A stretch of 64,000 nucleotides of DNA, from the NCBI GenBank assembly GCA_022827195.1, contig JAJDTL010000054.1, forward strand, positions 1-64,000, written 5' to 3'. The position numbers and the translations under genes are program-made. Positions 26,328-35,588 of the stretch are shown one piece after another (positions within the stretch are counted from its first letter, which is position 1; the number at the start of each line of letters is the position of its first letter). The DNA is from Caldilineaceae bacterium (GTDB taxonomy: Bacteria > Chloroflexota > Anaerolineae > Caldilineales > Caldilineaceae). The notes beneath the pieces are model-generated. The model did not search any database, had not been told where the DNA came from, and saw only the letters and a program-made list of their open reading frames with translations.

Positions 26328-27218
26328 ATGAAGGAGACGACCGCGCCTACGCACGCCTGGCTGCGCGGCGGAAGAGCCTTTCAACTGCTCTCGTACCTCC
26401 TGCTGACGCTGGCCGCAGGCTGGGTGGTCTTTCCTTTCCTGTGGGGCGTGCTGGGCGCCTTCAAACCAGGGCACCAGATTCTGCGCATCCCGCCCACTCT
26501 GATCGCCGATGAGTGGACGCTGCAGAACTTCCGCGCCCTGACCAAGGTTTTCCCCGTGGCACGCATCTACGCCAACAGTCTGTTTGTATCCACTGCAGCC
26601 ACAGCGGCGCAGATCATCACCAGCGCCATGACCGGATACGCCCTGGCTCGATTCGACTTTCCGGGGCGACAGACGCTTTTTCTGCTCATCCTCTCGACGA
26701 TGATGGTCCCCTTTTTCGTCGTCCTCGTACCACTCTTCGTCATGGTGGTCAGCTGGGGCTGGCTCGATACATACCACGCCCTGATTGTCCCGGTGCTTTT
26801 CACGCCATTCGGCATCTTTCTGCTGCGCCAGTTTGCGATGACGATTCCGAACGAGCTTCTCGACGCGGCGCGCATCGACGGCGCGAACGAGTTCCGAATC
26901 TTCGTACAGATTGCGATGCCGATTCTGACACCGGCGATGGGGGCGCTGGGCATCTTCGCCTTCACGGGAATCTGGGGGGACTTCCTGTGGCCCCTGTTTG
27001 TAATCAACACGGGGGACCTACGCACACTCCCTGTCGCGCTCAGCACGCTTGTCACGGTCAACCCGCGCGGAATGGGCGCTGCCGGAAGGGGGACGCATCA
27101 GCTCGGTATCCTGATGGCCGGTGACTTGATCGTCGTTGTGCCGGTTTTGGTCGTCTTCTTCATCTTTCAACGTTACATCACCCGGGGCGTCGCGCTCACT
27201 GGAATGGGCGGACACTAA
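26328..27218 (+). CDS. Sugar ABC transporter permease (MalG type) 2
   Basis: A 296-residue permease that pairs with the previous one. The first helix is LLSYLLLTLAAGWVVFPFLWGV and the EAA motif is ELLDAARIDGANEFRIFVQIAMPILTPA. The ATG at 26328 starts 1 base after the previous stop, with GGGAG upstream; the frame is open further upstream but lies inside the preceding gene. It precedes the PfkB kinase gene by 22 bases. Confidence 0.9.
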   Translation: MKETTAPTHAWLRGGRAFQLLSYLLLTLAAGWVVFPFLWGVLGAFKPGHQILRIPPTLIADEWTLQNFRALTKVFPVARIYANSLFVSTAATAAQIITSAMTGYALARFDFPGRQTLFLLILSTMMVPFFVVLVPLFVMVVSWGWLDTYHALIVPVLFTPFGIFLLRQFAMTIPNELLDAARIDGANEFRIFVQIAMPILTPAMGALGIFAFTGIWGDFLWPLFVINTGDLRTLPVALSTLVTVNPRGMGAAGRGTHQLGILMAGDLIVVVPVLVVFFIFQRYITRGVALTGMGGH

Positions 27219-27240
27219 CTGTAAGCGGGGAGACGAAGAG

Positions 27241-28182
27241 ATGTTCGACGTTGTCGGCCTGGGATGCGCATGTGTCGATTTTCTGGGCGTTGTCCCCTAC
27301 ATGCCGGGGCTGGATGATGAGATCCAGATGCTTGCCGCCAGCCGACAGGGCGGCGGAGAAGTAGCGACTGCGCTGGTGGCCCTGGCACGGCTGGGTTCGA
27401 CAGCCTCCTACGTCGGCCAGATCGGCGACGACCCCTCAGGCGACCTGATTGCGACAGAATTTGAACAGTATGGCGTCGACACAAGCCATCTGCTTGTCGA
27501 GAGGGGAGCCACCTCCCAGACAAGCATCGTGCTGGTCGATGATGAGTCAGGCAAGCGCACGATTCTGGGCGTTCCCTTCACCGCCTCCGAGATCGCGCCG
27601 GATCAGATCAGGCCCGGCTTCGTCGAAAAAGCGAGATATCTTCTACTGGATGGGACGGCGCGCCAAGCCGCCTTGGAGGCGGCGAGAAGGGCGCGCAGCG
27701 CTGGCGTCCCGGTGGTGCTCGATGCCGATGTGGTGGCGCTCGATTCCGAAATCGAGGCCCTCCTTGACCTGACGGACATTCTGATACCATCGAAGAGCTT
27801 TTCGCAGCGCTTTACCGGAACGGAAAATGTAGAAAAGGCCTTAGAGACCTTTCGCACCTTTGGCGCCTCGATCATTCTGATCACACTGGGGGAAGAGGGT
27901 TGCGTCTGCCACGCGGACGGCGATACCTTCCACACACCGATCTTCGAGGTGGATGTGGTCGATACGACAGGGGCCGGCGACGTCTTCCACGGCGCCTTCG
28001 TTCGGGGCCTGCTGCAGGACTGGGAGCTGCCGCAGACGGTCGAGTTCGCCGCGGCGGTGGCCGCCATCAAGTGCGCCAAGCTGGGCGGACGGGCCGGAAT
28101 TCCCACGGCCGAGGAGACTGCCAGCTTTCTGGCCGGTCGAGAGACGCAGTTTGATTACAGCCAGTTGACGGCTCACGGCTAG
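27241..28182 (+). CDS. PfkB-family carbohydrate kinase
   Basis: A 313-residue ribokinase-family enzyme that phosphorylates a sugar or nucleoside. The N-terminal signature GGGEVATALVALARLG and the C-terminal DTTGAGD (Asp241 to Asp247, with Asp247 as catalytic base) are clear. It probably phosphorylates the hexose released from the imported glycan, for example fructose from the GH32 enzyme in the same operon. The ATG at 27241 has GGGGAGACGAAGAG upstream, favouring it over the extended frame. Confidence 0.9.
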   Translation: MFDVVGLGCACVDFLGVVPYMPGLDDEIQMLAASRQGGGEVATALVALARLGSTASYVGQIGDDPSGDLIATEFEQYGVDTSHLLVERGATSQTSIVLVDDESGKRTILGVPFTASEIAPDQIRPGFVEKARYLLLDGTARQAALEAARRARSAGVPVVLDADVVALDSEIEALLDLTDILIPSKSFSQRFTGTENVEKALETFRTFGASIILITLGEEGCVCHADGDTFHTPIFEVDVVDTTGAGDVFHGAFVRGLLQDWELPQTVEFAAAVAAIKCAKLGGRAGIPTAEETASFLAGRETQFDYSQLTAHG

Positions 28183-28278
28183 CACAGGTCGCTGGCCCCG
28201 AACTAGACCTTTTGCGGCCCCGCTCGAAATGGGAACGATATCGGCCTTGCATTTGGTAGGAGAAGCGGTGTCATCGCC

Positions 28279-29157
28279 ATGTCTACGCAAGCCCAGGCCA
28301 GGGAGAAAAGATACCAGCTGATTGAAGAAGGCTACTGCGTCATTGATCAGGTATTGGACCATGAATTCGCGGCCGAACTCAGGCGGGTTTCGGCGCGCAT
28401 TCGCGAGGAGGAGGAACAACGACTCGACGCCGTGAAATATCACGGTACTCTGATCGAACCTGCCTACCGGGATCCAGTCTACGCTCGCCTCATTGCCTGG
28501 CAGCCAAGTCTCGATCTTTTGGCGGCGATGGATTTCGGGGAAGTGCGCTGGGAGGGCTCCATGTATCTCATCAACAAACTGCCCTTTGGCCCGCCGTTGT
28601 ATTGGCACCAGGACTGGGTATGGTGGGACCATCCCGTCAGCAGCGAGGCGCGGCCGATGCAGGTGTTTCTTTCATACTACCTGACCGACACCAGTGTCAG
28701 GAATGGCTGCCTGCGCGTCATCCCGGGCTCGCAACTGCGCCGCTTCGACCTGCACGACGAGCTCCTGATCGGCCCCGGCCATGTCGATTGGACGAAGGGC
28801 GAAGAGGCCGAAGGGGTCAATCAGGCAATGCTGCTGGACCATCCCGCTGCGGTCGATGTGCCGGCGAAAAGCGGCTCGCTGGTGATAGCCGACGCCAGGC
28901 TGCTGCACAGCACGCATGCCAACCAGACGCCCCGGCACCGGCCGCTCGTGCTGGTGTGGTATTTTCTCGATTTCCAGCATTTTCCGGCGGAAATCAAGGA
29001 GGCATGCAAGGTCGAATACGATTTTCGGCCTCCCAACTGGTGGGAGGGGGACGTGGGCAATGCGGTCAAACATCTGGTCGTCCAGGGCAGGAGAACGGGG
29101 GAGGCTGTCTCCGGCAACCGTGTTCCGGGCGTTCATCTGCGCAGAACGAAGGAGTGA
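28279..29157 (+). CDS. Phytanoyl-CoA dioxygenase-like (PhyH) protein 2
   Basis: A 292-residue Fe(II)/2-oxoglutarate oxygenase. The HxD pair is in YWHQDWVWWD, the distal His in ARLLHSTHANQTP, and an Arg follows in RHRPLVLVWYF. The N-terminal helix is strongly charged (RIREEEEQRL). The start Met lacks a close ribosome site (GGAG is 20 bases upstream), so an internal start is possible. It sits between the kinase and the GH32 enzyme in operon 2. Confidence 0.8.
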   Translation: MSTQAQAREKRYQLIEEGYCVIDQVLDHEFAAELRRVSARIREEEEQRLDAVKYHGTLIEPAYRDPVYARLIAWQPSLDLLAAMDFGEVRWEGSMYLINKLPFGPPLYWHQDWVWWDHPVSSEARPMQVFLSYYLTDTSVRNGCLRVIPGSQLRRFDLHDELLIGPGHVDWTKGEEAEGVNQAMLLDHPAAVDVPAKSGSLVIADARLLHSTHANQTPRHRPLVLVWYFLDFQHFPAEIKEACKVEYDFRPPNWWEGDVGNAVKHLVVQGRRTGEAVSGNRVPGVHLRRTKE

Positions 29158-29163
29158 GAAGAG

Positions 29164-30858
29164 ATGAATCAGAGCAATCCAGATCGGACGCCTGGGCTCC
29201 CGGACAATGAAATCGATTTTCGCGGCTCTCGGTTCGTCGCCCCAGCCGGTGCGCTGACCGGGCTGGCGCTGCGCGTTGCACGCCTGGACGAGGACCCGCA
29301 CCGCCCGCGCTACCATTTCCAGCCCAGGGCCGGCGAGTTTTTCCAGGACACGATCCCCTTCTTCTGGAAAGGTGTATACCATGTCTTTTTCCAGTACGCG
29401 CCGGATGAGTGGGCGGGGGACAAGTGCGTGTGGGGACACGTCAGAAGCGCCGACCTTATCCATTGGGAGGAGCTGCCGGTTGCCATTACCAACGGGCCGG
29501 AGCAGTATGACCGGGCGCTGTGCGCCAGCGGCTGCGTGTTGAGCCATGAGGGCAAGGTCCATATCTTTTACGGCGGCGTAGACGGGGAGACGCGCGAGGA
29601 GACCCATTGTCTGGCTACCGCCCTGGATGACGACCTGATTCGCTGGGAGAAAGATGCTCACAATCCGATCATGCGCCGGGCCGATCTGCTGCCGACCGAT
29701 GTTTACCATCTGCACGGGCGCTGGTCCGACCCAGACATCTGGAAGGAAGGCGACACCTGGTATATGCTCCTGGCCGCCTCGCTGGCAGACCAGAAAACGG
29801 CCGCGATTCCTCTCTACGCCAGCAATGACCTGCGCAACTGGTCCTACGTGAGTTGCTTTTACCAGGCCGGCGCGGCGCCGATGAGGGCCATGGAATACCC
29901 GCACTTTTTCGAGCTGGACGGCCGCCACGTCCTCTTCCATCATCCATGGGGAATGTTCACCACTTTTGTCGAAGTCGGTGAACACAAAAAGGGACGCTTT
30001 GTCTCACAGCGCCGCACACACTACGACTCCGCGCGCGCCTGCGCCACCAAAACGCTGCTGGATGACCAGGGACACCGCATCGCCTGGAGCTGGGTGCTGG
30101 AGGACCGGCCGGCCGGGGCCGAATCGCAGCCGTTGGACTCGCCCACGCGGCGGGCCGGTTGGAGCGGCCTGATGTCGCTGCCGCGTCAGTTGCACATCGC
30201 CGCCGACGGTGCACTCCTGATGGAGCCGCCCATTGAACTGGAAGCGCTGCGCGGAGGTCACACCCGGTTGCCATCCTTTGCTCTGGGAACAGAGAGCCCG
30301 CCGGATGCACCCGGCACGGTCAGCAGCCAGCTGCTCCTGGACGGCGTGCGCGGGGATTGTTTGGAGATCATCGCCCGAATTCGACCACAGGGGGCCAGCC
30401 GCTTCGGCCTGCTCGTGCGCTGCGCGCCGGACCTAACCGAAGCGGCTCGCATCGGCATCGACCTGGAGAGTGGCAAACTCAGTTTCGACAATACCCACGG
30501 CAGTCTGGAGAGCGAGGTCTTCAGGACGGTGCGCGAGGTGGACCTGCCGATGGCAGAGGACGGGCTGGTTACCTTGCGAGTCTATGTCGATCGCTCGGTT
30601 GTGGAGGTGTTCGCCAACCGCAATCGCGCTTGCATAACGGGCCGGACCTATCCCAAGCGGCCTGACAGCCTGCAAGTCGGCCTCTTCAGCACAGGTGGCC
30701 GCGTGCGCTGCGAAGGGATCGACATCTGGGAGATGGCCCCTATTCACGCGCCTGCAGGACATGGCGGAAGCGGGCAAAAGGACGCGGCTGCGGACGGGTA
30801 CGAATTCCCGAACATCACCGACGAAGAACGTGAGATCCTGGGTTGGCCCAAGAGTTGA
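29164..30858 (+). CDS. GH32 family beta-fructosidase-like enzyme
   Basis: A 564-residue GH32-type protein with a five-bladed propeller and a C-terminal beta-sandwich (VYVDRSVVEVFANRNRACITG). The three acidic landmarks align: Asp62 (FQDTIP in place of NDPNG), Asp189 (SDPDIW for RDP) and Glu244 (EYPHFF for ECP). The changed neighbours (QDTIP, EYP) suggest a non-canonical fructoside or related substrate. There is no signal peptide, so hydrolysis is intracellular. The PfkB kinase upstream fits use of fructose. It is the last gene of operon 2. Confidence 0.82.
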   Translation: MNQSNPDRTPGLPDNEIDFRGSRFVAPAGALTGLALRVARLDEDPHRPRYHFQPRAGEFFQDTIPFFWKGVYHVFFQYAPDEWAGDKCVWGHVRSADLIHWEELPVAITNGPEQYDRALCASGCVLSHEGKVHIFYGGVDGETREETHCLATALDDDLIRWEKDAHNPIMRRADLLPTDVYHLHGRWSDPDIWKEGDTWYMLLAASLADQKTAAIPLYASNDLRNWSYVSCFYQAGAAPMRAMEYPHFFELDGRHVLFHHPWGMFTTFVEVGEHKKGRFVSQRRTHYDSARACATKTLLDDQGHRIAWSWVLEDRPAGAESQPLDSPTRRAGWSGLMSLPRQLHIAADGALLMEPPIELEALRGGHTRLPSFALGTESPPDAPGTVSSQLLLDGVRGDCLEIIARIRPQGASRFGLLVRCAPDLTEAARIGIDLESGKLSFDNTHGSLESEVFRTVREVDLPMAEDGLVTLRVYVDRSVVEVFANRNRACITGRTYPKRPDSLQVGLFSTGGRVRCEGIDIWEMAPIHAPAGHGGSGQKDAAADGYEFPNITDEEREILGWPKS

Positions 30859-30931
30859 GGCTCTGTGTGCCGCGCAATCGCGGCGTTCGCGAACAGGGCG
30901 ACAGACGGCAATCGGGGCTAATTTTTCGCGT

Positions 30932-30960
30932 TTGTTCCTATTCCCTCTTTCAACTACAAT
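30932..30960 (+). promoter_or_regulatory. Sigma70-like promoter of peptide-type SBP gene 1
   Basis: -35 TTGTTC (30932-30937), 17-base spacer, -10 TACAAT (30955-30960). The leader to the start codon at 31117 is about 150 bases. Confidence 0.6.
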
Positions 30961-31116
30961 GGCGGTCAATCGCTATCCACATGGGAACCGTTGCCGTATC
31001 CGAGATCCCATGAACGTCGTTTCCCACAAAGCCATACAATTCATCGACAGTCCCGTAGTATCAGCGAATCCAGCGCGTATCGAAATCCCATTTCACACGC
31101 AAAAGGAGAAACAGAA

Positions 31117-32937
31117 ATGGAAAGGCGAAGGAAGTTCGGCGTACCATTGAAGATCGCTGTGCTCATTGCAGTGCTGGCCCTTCTGGTGGCCGGCTGCGGG
31201 CAGCCGGCCGCGCCCGCGTCCGAAGAGATGGCCGAGGAGCCCGCCGAAGAGACGACCAGCGTCGAAGGCGTCATGGATGTGCCCAGGGAGCAGACACTGA
31301 TCGTCGGCTGGTGGGGCAGCGACGAGTTTGAAGAGTCGGAGATCTACACGCCCTTTGCCATCGGCGGCGACTATCAGCGCGGCCTCAACGTCATCTACGA
31401 GGGCATGGCCTACTGGAATGCCTTCCGCGACGAGACGGTCATGTGGCAGGCCGAGAGCTTCGACTACAATGACGACTATACCGAGCTGACCATCTCGCTG
31501 CGGCCGGAGGTGATGTGGAGTGACGGCACGCCATTTACGGCCCATGACGTCGTCTACACGATCAACCACCTGATTGAAATCGGCGGCGAGGTCCGCTTCG
31601 GCAACGAAGTCCAGCAGTACACCGAAGGGGCGGTCGCAGCCGACGACCATACCGCGGTCATCACCCTGAAATTCCCGTTCCCACGCTACCATGACCGCTT
31701 CTTCGTCTGGAAGTGGGACTCGGGCGCCTTCCCGATCATGCCCAAGCACATCTTCGAAGGGCAGGATTGGGCGACGTTCACCCACTACGACATCGAGAAG
31801 GGCTGGCCTGTAACAACCGGCCCGCTGAAGGTGGTCTACTCTTCACCGCAGCAGAAGATGTTTGACCGTCGCGATGACTGGTGGGCGGTGGAGTCCGGCC
31901 TGACCGACGAGCTAAACATGGAGCGGGTCATGTTCGTCGTCGGCGGCACCGACCAGACGCGGCTGATCGAGCTGGTCACGAGCAACCAGATCGACATCAC
32001 CGAGTTGCAGGGCGCATCGATCCGAATGGCTGTCGAGCGCAATGAGAAGGTAACAGCGCACTATGGCCGCCAGGCCCCTTACGGCTATGTCGACTGGTGG
32101 GCGCAGGCGCTGTGGCTGAACAACGAGAAGCCGCCATACGACGACGTCCACGTACGCTGGGGCATCAGCTACCTGATCGACCGTCAGCAGATCGCGGACA
32201 TTGCCTACGAAGGCCTGACGAGCCCCAACCCGATGCCGTACCCGCCGTATCCGGGACTCGAACAGTACACCGAGTCGATCTCCGACCTGCTTGAGGAGTA
32301 CAATACCAACGAGTACAATCCGGAGAAGGCCGCCGCACACCTTGAGGCGGGCGGCTACAGCATGAACGACGACGGCATGTGGGCGGACGCCGACGGCAAC
32401 ACGATCAAGGTGCCGCTGGAGTCCTGGTTTGCCTGGAACGCGCCGGCCGAGGTTCTGGTCGAGCAGCTCAAGCGGGGCGGGATCGACGCTGAGCTGACGA
32501 CGCCGCCCGACGCCTGGGACCGCTTCGTTTCCAAGACGCACACCGCCTTCCCCGCCGGCCACACCGGCAGCCTGAAGGAGCCCTACGAGGCGTTGAACCT
32601 GTACACCTGCGGCAAGGAGGGCGGCCCGGCCTCGAACTGGGCTTCCAACCAGTCGCTCTGGTGCAACGAAGCGTTCGACGAGATCGTGTTGGAGATGTCA
32701 CAGGTGCATCCGGATGATACCGAGACGATGAAGGCGCTCTTCCGTGAGGCGATGGAGATCTGGCTGCCGGAGCTGCCTTCGATCATGCTCTTCAACTGGA
32801 AGCACAACATGGCGATGAACCAGACCTACTGGGAGAACTGGCCGACCGTTGACAGCAAGGATGGCGAGTATGTCAACGAAGCGCCGCAGCTGCTCGGCTT
32901 CCACCTGGTCCTGCTGCATCTCGAACCGGCTGAATAG
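31117..32937 (+). CDS. Dpp/Opp-type substrate-binding lipoprotein 1
   Basis: A 606-residue family 5 solute-binding protein. A classical signal peptide ends in LVAGC (Cys27), followed by a Glu/Ala/Pro-rich linker (EEMAEEPAEETT). It binds peptides, oligosaccharides or similar ligands; DYTELTISLRPEVMWSDGTPFTAHDVV is the typical family core. The ATG at 31117 is chosen because AAAAGGAG lies 8 bases upstream and the longer frame has no signal. It is near-identical to the protein at 33740. The start of the dpp operon is therefore duplicated. Confidence 0.9.
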   Translation: MERRRKFGVPLKIAVLIAVLALLVAGCGQPAAPASEEMAEEPAEETTSVEGVMDVPREQTLIVGWWGSDEFEESEIYTPFAIGGDYQRGLNVIYEGMAYWNAFRDETVMWQAESFDYNDDYTELTISLRPEVMWSDGTPFTAHDVVYTINHLIEIGGEVRFGNEVQQYTEGAVAADDHTAVITLKFPFPRYHDRFFVWKWDSGAFPIMPKHIFEGQDWATFTHYDIEKGWPVTTGPLKVVYSSPQQKMFDRRDDWWAVESGLTDELNMERVMFVVGGTDQTRLIELVTSNQIDITELQGASIRMAVERNEKVTAHYGRQAPYGYVDWWAQALWLNNEKPPYDDVHVRWGISYLIDRQQIADIAYEGLTSPNPMPYPPYPGLEQYTESISDLLEEYNTNEYNPEKAAAHLEAGGYSMNDDGMWADADGNTIKVPLESWFAWNAPAEVLVEQLKRGGIDAELTTPPDAWDRFVSKTHTAFPAGHTGSLKEPYEALNLYTCGKEGGPASNWASNQSLWCNEAFDEIVLEMSQVHPDDTETMKALFREAMEIWLPELPSIMLFNWKHNMAMNQTYWENWPTVDSKDGEYVNEAPQLLGFHLVLLHLEPAE

Positions 32938-32978
32938 TCTACAGTAGTTTACATGTAGTAGTTTTCAGCAGTAGTTTA

Positions 32979-33027
32979 CAGTGACGAGTGGTTAAGGGTT
33001 TGCAGCCCCGCTGGCCACTCGTCACTG
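32979..33027 (+). promoter_or_regulatory. Intercistronic hairpin after SBP gene 1
   Basis: A 13-bp perfect inverted repeat (32979-32991 with 33015-33027) with a 23-base loop lies before the permease remnant. ACAGTAG-type short repeats precede it. Confidence 0.6.
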
Positions 33028-33050
33028 CCCCTCTCTACGGGGGTCTGCAG

Positions 33051-33199
33051 ATGTGGGCCGCCGGCTGTCTCCTCAGACGGATCGCCTTCTTCCTCCCGAT
33101 CGTACAGACCGCTGTCAGCGTGAGCTTCTTCCTGCCGCGGCTGTCCGGGCAGGGCCCGATCCGCGAGGGCATGATCAAACGGGTGCAGTCGGGCTGCGC
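33051..33199 (+). pseudogene. Truncated DppB-type permease 5' end
   Basis: The first 50 codons match the intact permease at 35659 closely (MWAAGCLLRRIAFFLP for MWAAGYLLKRIAFFLL). Similarity stops near 33199, where the frame runs into an unrelated sequence and a stop at 33231-33233. The permease copy of the upstream duplicate has therefore been lost. Confidence 0.85.
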
Positions 33200-33205
33200 A
33201 ATGCA

Positions 33206-33394
33206 GTTCTGTCGAAGTTCCGCGACGACATAATCGACTACCGGCGGACGGTGCTGGCGTTGCACGAGGCCGGCTATGCCGGCTACATCTGCGTCGAGTA
33301 GGTGTGGACCGAATGGGAGGCCTACGAAGAGGTCGACAGCTTGACTGAGACGATCAGGATGCGCAATCTGCTGCGTTCGGTTGACTCGAGTTGA
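33206..33394 (+). pseudogene. Decayed 3' end of sugar isomerase gene
   Basis: In a second frame, this stretch encodes DYRRTVLALHEAGYAG and the tail of the isomerase at 22787-23632 (DYRRVVRALHEADYTG in the intact copy). An in-frame stop TAG at 33299-33301 replaces the Tyr codon of VEYVW. The rest continues to a natural stop at 33394. It joins directly to the permease fragment, forming a chimeric scar. Confidence 0.85.
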
Positions 33395-33739
33395 CGGGCC
33401 TGGCCAGCTGCGCGCGGAATCCTTCACCTGTCGGGAGCGAATTTTTCGCGTTTGCCCAAAGCACCTCCGTCGTTTAGACTTCTCAGTGTCGAATACTGCA
33501 AGAGTGGAGTTGTTCCAGGCCGCTGCCAGCAGGAAGGTGTTCGTATTTTGTCCGGTCTTTGCCGCCCTTTGGTCACCGCCAAAGTCCGCCGGTTCAGGTC
33601 AGCGGCAGCCCAGACTCACACTTGTTCCTCAATACCACACTATCCATTTACAGTATCCATTTTCCATTGACAGCGCCGCAGTACCAGCGAATCCAGCGCG
33701 TATCAGTGTCCCATTTCACACGCAAAGGGAGATACAGTG
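33395..33739. other. Intergenic region carrying SBP 2 promoter and leader
   Basis: 345 bases without a gene. The first part resembles the region after the isomerase gene (23633 onward) and contains the promoter at 33452-33480. The last 75 bases match the leader of SBP gene 1 (31037-31116), so both ends are duplicated DNA. Confidence 0.6.
33452..33480 (+). promoter_or_regulatory. Promoter-like element of SBP gene 2
   Basis: -35 TTGCCC (33452-33457), 17-base spacer, -10 TAGACT (33475-33480), aligned base for base with the promoter at 23691-23719. Both hexamers are weaker than in that copy. Confidence 0.45.
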
Positions 33740-35560
33740 ATGGAAAGGCGAAGTAAGTTCCGCGTACCATTGAAGATCGCTGTGCTTTTGGCTGTGCTGG
33801 CCCTTCTGGTGGCCGCCTGCGGGCAGGAGGCCGCGCCCGCGTCCGAAGAGATGGCCGAGGAGCCCGCCGAAGAGACGACCGGCGTCGAAGGCGTCATGGA
33901 TGTGCCCAGAGAGCGGAGCCTGATAGTCGGCTGGTGGGGCAGCAACGAGTTTGAAGAGTCGGAGATTTATACGCCCTTCGCCATCGGCGGCGATTATCAG
34001 CGCGGCCTCAACGTCGTCTACGAGGGCATGGCTTACTGGAATGCCTTCCGCGACGAGACGGTCATGTGGCAGGCCGAGAGCTTCGACTACAATGACGACT
34101 ATACCGAGCTGACCATCGCGCTGCGGCCGGAGGTGATGTGGAGCGACGGAACGCCGTTCACCGCCCACGACGTCGTTTATACGATCAACCACCTGAGCGA
34201 AATCGGCGGAGCGGTGCGCCACGGTAACGAGGTCCAGCAGTACACGAAAGAGGCGGTTGCGACCGATGACCACACCGTCGTCATCAGCCTGAATTACCCC
34301 TTCCCGCGCTACCATGACCGCTTCTTCGTCTGGAAGTGGGACTCGGGCGCCTTCCCGATCATGCCCAAGCACATCTTCGAGGGGCAGGATTGGGCGACCT
34401 TCACCCACCTGGACATCGAGAAGGGCTGGCCCGTGACGACCGGCCCGCTGAAGGTGGTCTACTCATCGCCGCAACAGAAGATATTCGACCGGCGGGACGA
34501 CTGGTGGGCGGCTGAGTCCGGCCTGACCGACGAGCTGAACATGGAGCGGGTCATGTTCGTCGTTGCCGGCACCGACCAGACGCGGCTGATCGAGCTGGTC
34601 ACGAGCAACCAGATCGACATCACCGCGTTGCAGGGCTCCTCAATCCGGCTGGCCATCGAACGCAATGAGAAGGTAACGGCCCACAACGGCCGCAAGGCCC
34701 CCTACGGCTATGTCGACTGGTGGACGCAGGCGCTGTGGCTGAACAACGAGAAGCCGCCTTACGACAACGTCGACGTGCGCTGGGGCATCAGTTACCTGAT
34801 CGACCGTCAGCAGATCGTGGACATCGCCTTCGAGGGCCTGAATCCTCCGAACCGGATGCCGTATCCGCCGTATCCGGGACTCGAACAGTACACCGAGTCG
34901 ATCGCCGACCTGCTTGAGCAGTACGACACCAACGAGTTCAACCCGGAGAAGGCCGCCGCACACTTTGAGGCCGCCGGCTACAGCATGAACGACGACGGCA
35001 TGTGGGCGGACGCCGACGGCAACACGATCAAGGTGCCGGTGGAGTCCTGGTTTGCCTGGAACGCGCCGGGTGAGGTTCTGGTCGAGCAGCTCAAGCGCGG
35101 CGGTATCGAAGCTGAGCTGACGACGCCGCCCGACGCCTGGGACCGCTTCGTTTCCAAGACGTACACCGCCTTCCCCGCCGGCCACACCGGCAGCCTGAAG
35201 GAGCCCTACGAGGCGGTGAACCTGTACACCTGCGGCAAGGAGGGCGGCCCGGCTGCGAACTGGGCCTCCAACCAGGCGCTGTGGTGCAATGAAGCGTTCG
35301 ACGAGGTCGTGCTGGAGATGTCGCGGGTGCATCCGGAAGATACCGAGACGATGAAGGCGCTCTTCCGCCAGGCGATGGAGATCTGGCTGCCGGAGCTGCC
35401 TGCGGTCATGCTCTTCAACTGGAAGCACAACATGGCGATGAACCAGACCTACTGGGAGAACTGGCCGACCGTTGACAGCAAGGATGGCGAGTATGTCAAC
35501 GAAGCGCCGCAGCTGCTCGGCTTCCACCTGGTCCTGTTGCATCTCGAACCGGCTCAATAG
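33740..35560 (+). CDS. Dpp/Opp-type substrate-binding lipoprotein 2
   Basis: A 606-residue paralogue of the gene at 31117, with the same signal peptide ending LVAAC (Cys27) and the same length. Differences are scattered conservative substitutions, so the duplication looks recent. The ATG at 33740 lies directly after an in-frame GTG (33737) and has GGGAG upstream. This copy keeps the functional downstream genes for two permeases and two ATPases, and a hairpin at 35589-35629 follows it. Confidence 0.9.
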   Translation: MERRSKFRVPLKIAVLLAVLALLVAACGQEAAPASEEMAEEPAEETTGVEGVMDVPRERSLIVGWWGSNEFEESEIYTPFAIGGDYQRGLNVVYEGMAYWNAFRDETVMWQAESFDYNDDYTELTIALRPEVMWSDGTPFTAHDVVYTINHLSEIGGAVRHGNEVQQYTKEAVATDDHTVVISLNYPFPRYHDRFFVWKWDSGAFPIMPKHIFEGQDWATFTHLDIEKGWPVTTGPLKVVYSSPQQKIFDRRDDWWAAESGLTDELNMERVMFVVAGTDQTRLIELVTSNQIDITALQGSSIRLAIERNEKVTAHNGRKAPYGYVDWWTQALWLNNEKPPYDNVDVRWGISYLIDRQQIVDIAFEGLNPPNRMPYPPYPGLEQYTESIADLLEQYDTNEFNPEKAAAHFEAAGYSMNDDGMWADADGNTIKVPVESWFAWNAPGEVLVEQLKRGGIEAELTTPPDAWDRFVSKTYTAFPAGHTGSLKEPYEAVNLYTCGKEGGPAANWASNQALWCNEAFDEVVLEMSRVHPEDTETMKALFRQAMEIWLPELPAVMLFNWKHNMAMNQTYWENWPTVDSKDGEYVNEAPQLLGFHLVLLHLEPAQ

Positions 35561-35588
35561 TTTACAGTAGTCTACTGTAGTTAACAGT

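Noticed and set aside
30991-31116. Extended N terminus for SBP 1
   Set aside because: The longer frame places the signal peptide internally, whereas the ATG at 31117 has AAAAGGAG upstream and starts directly with a signal peptide.
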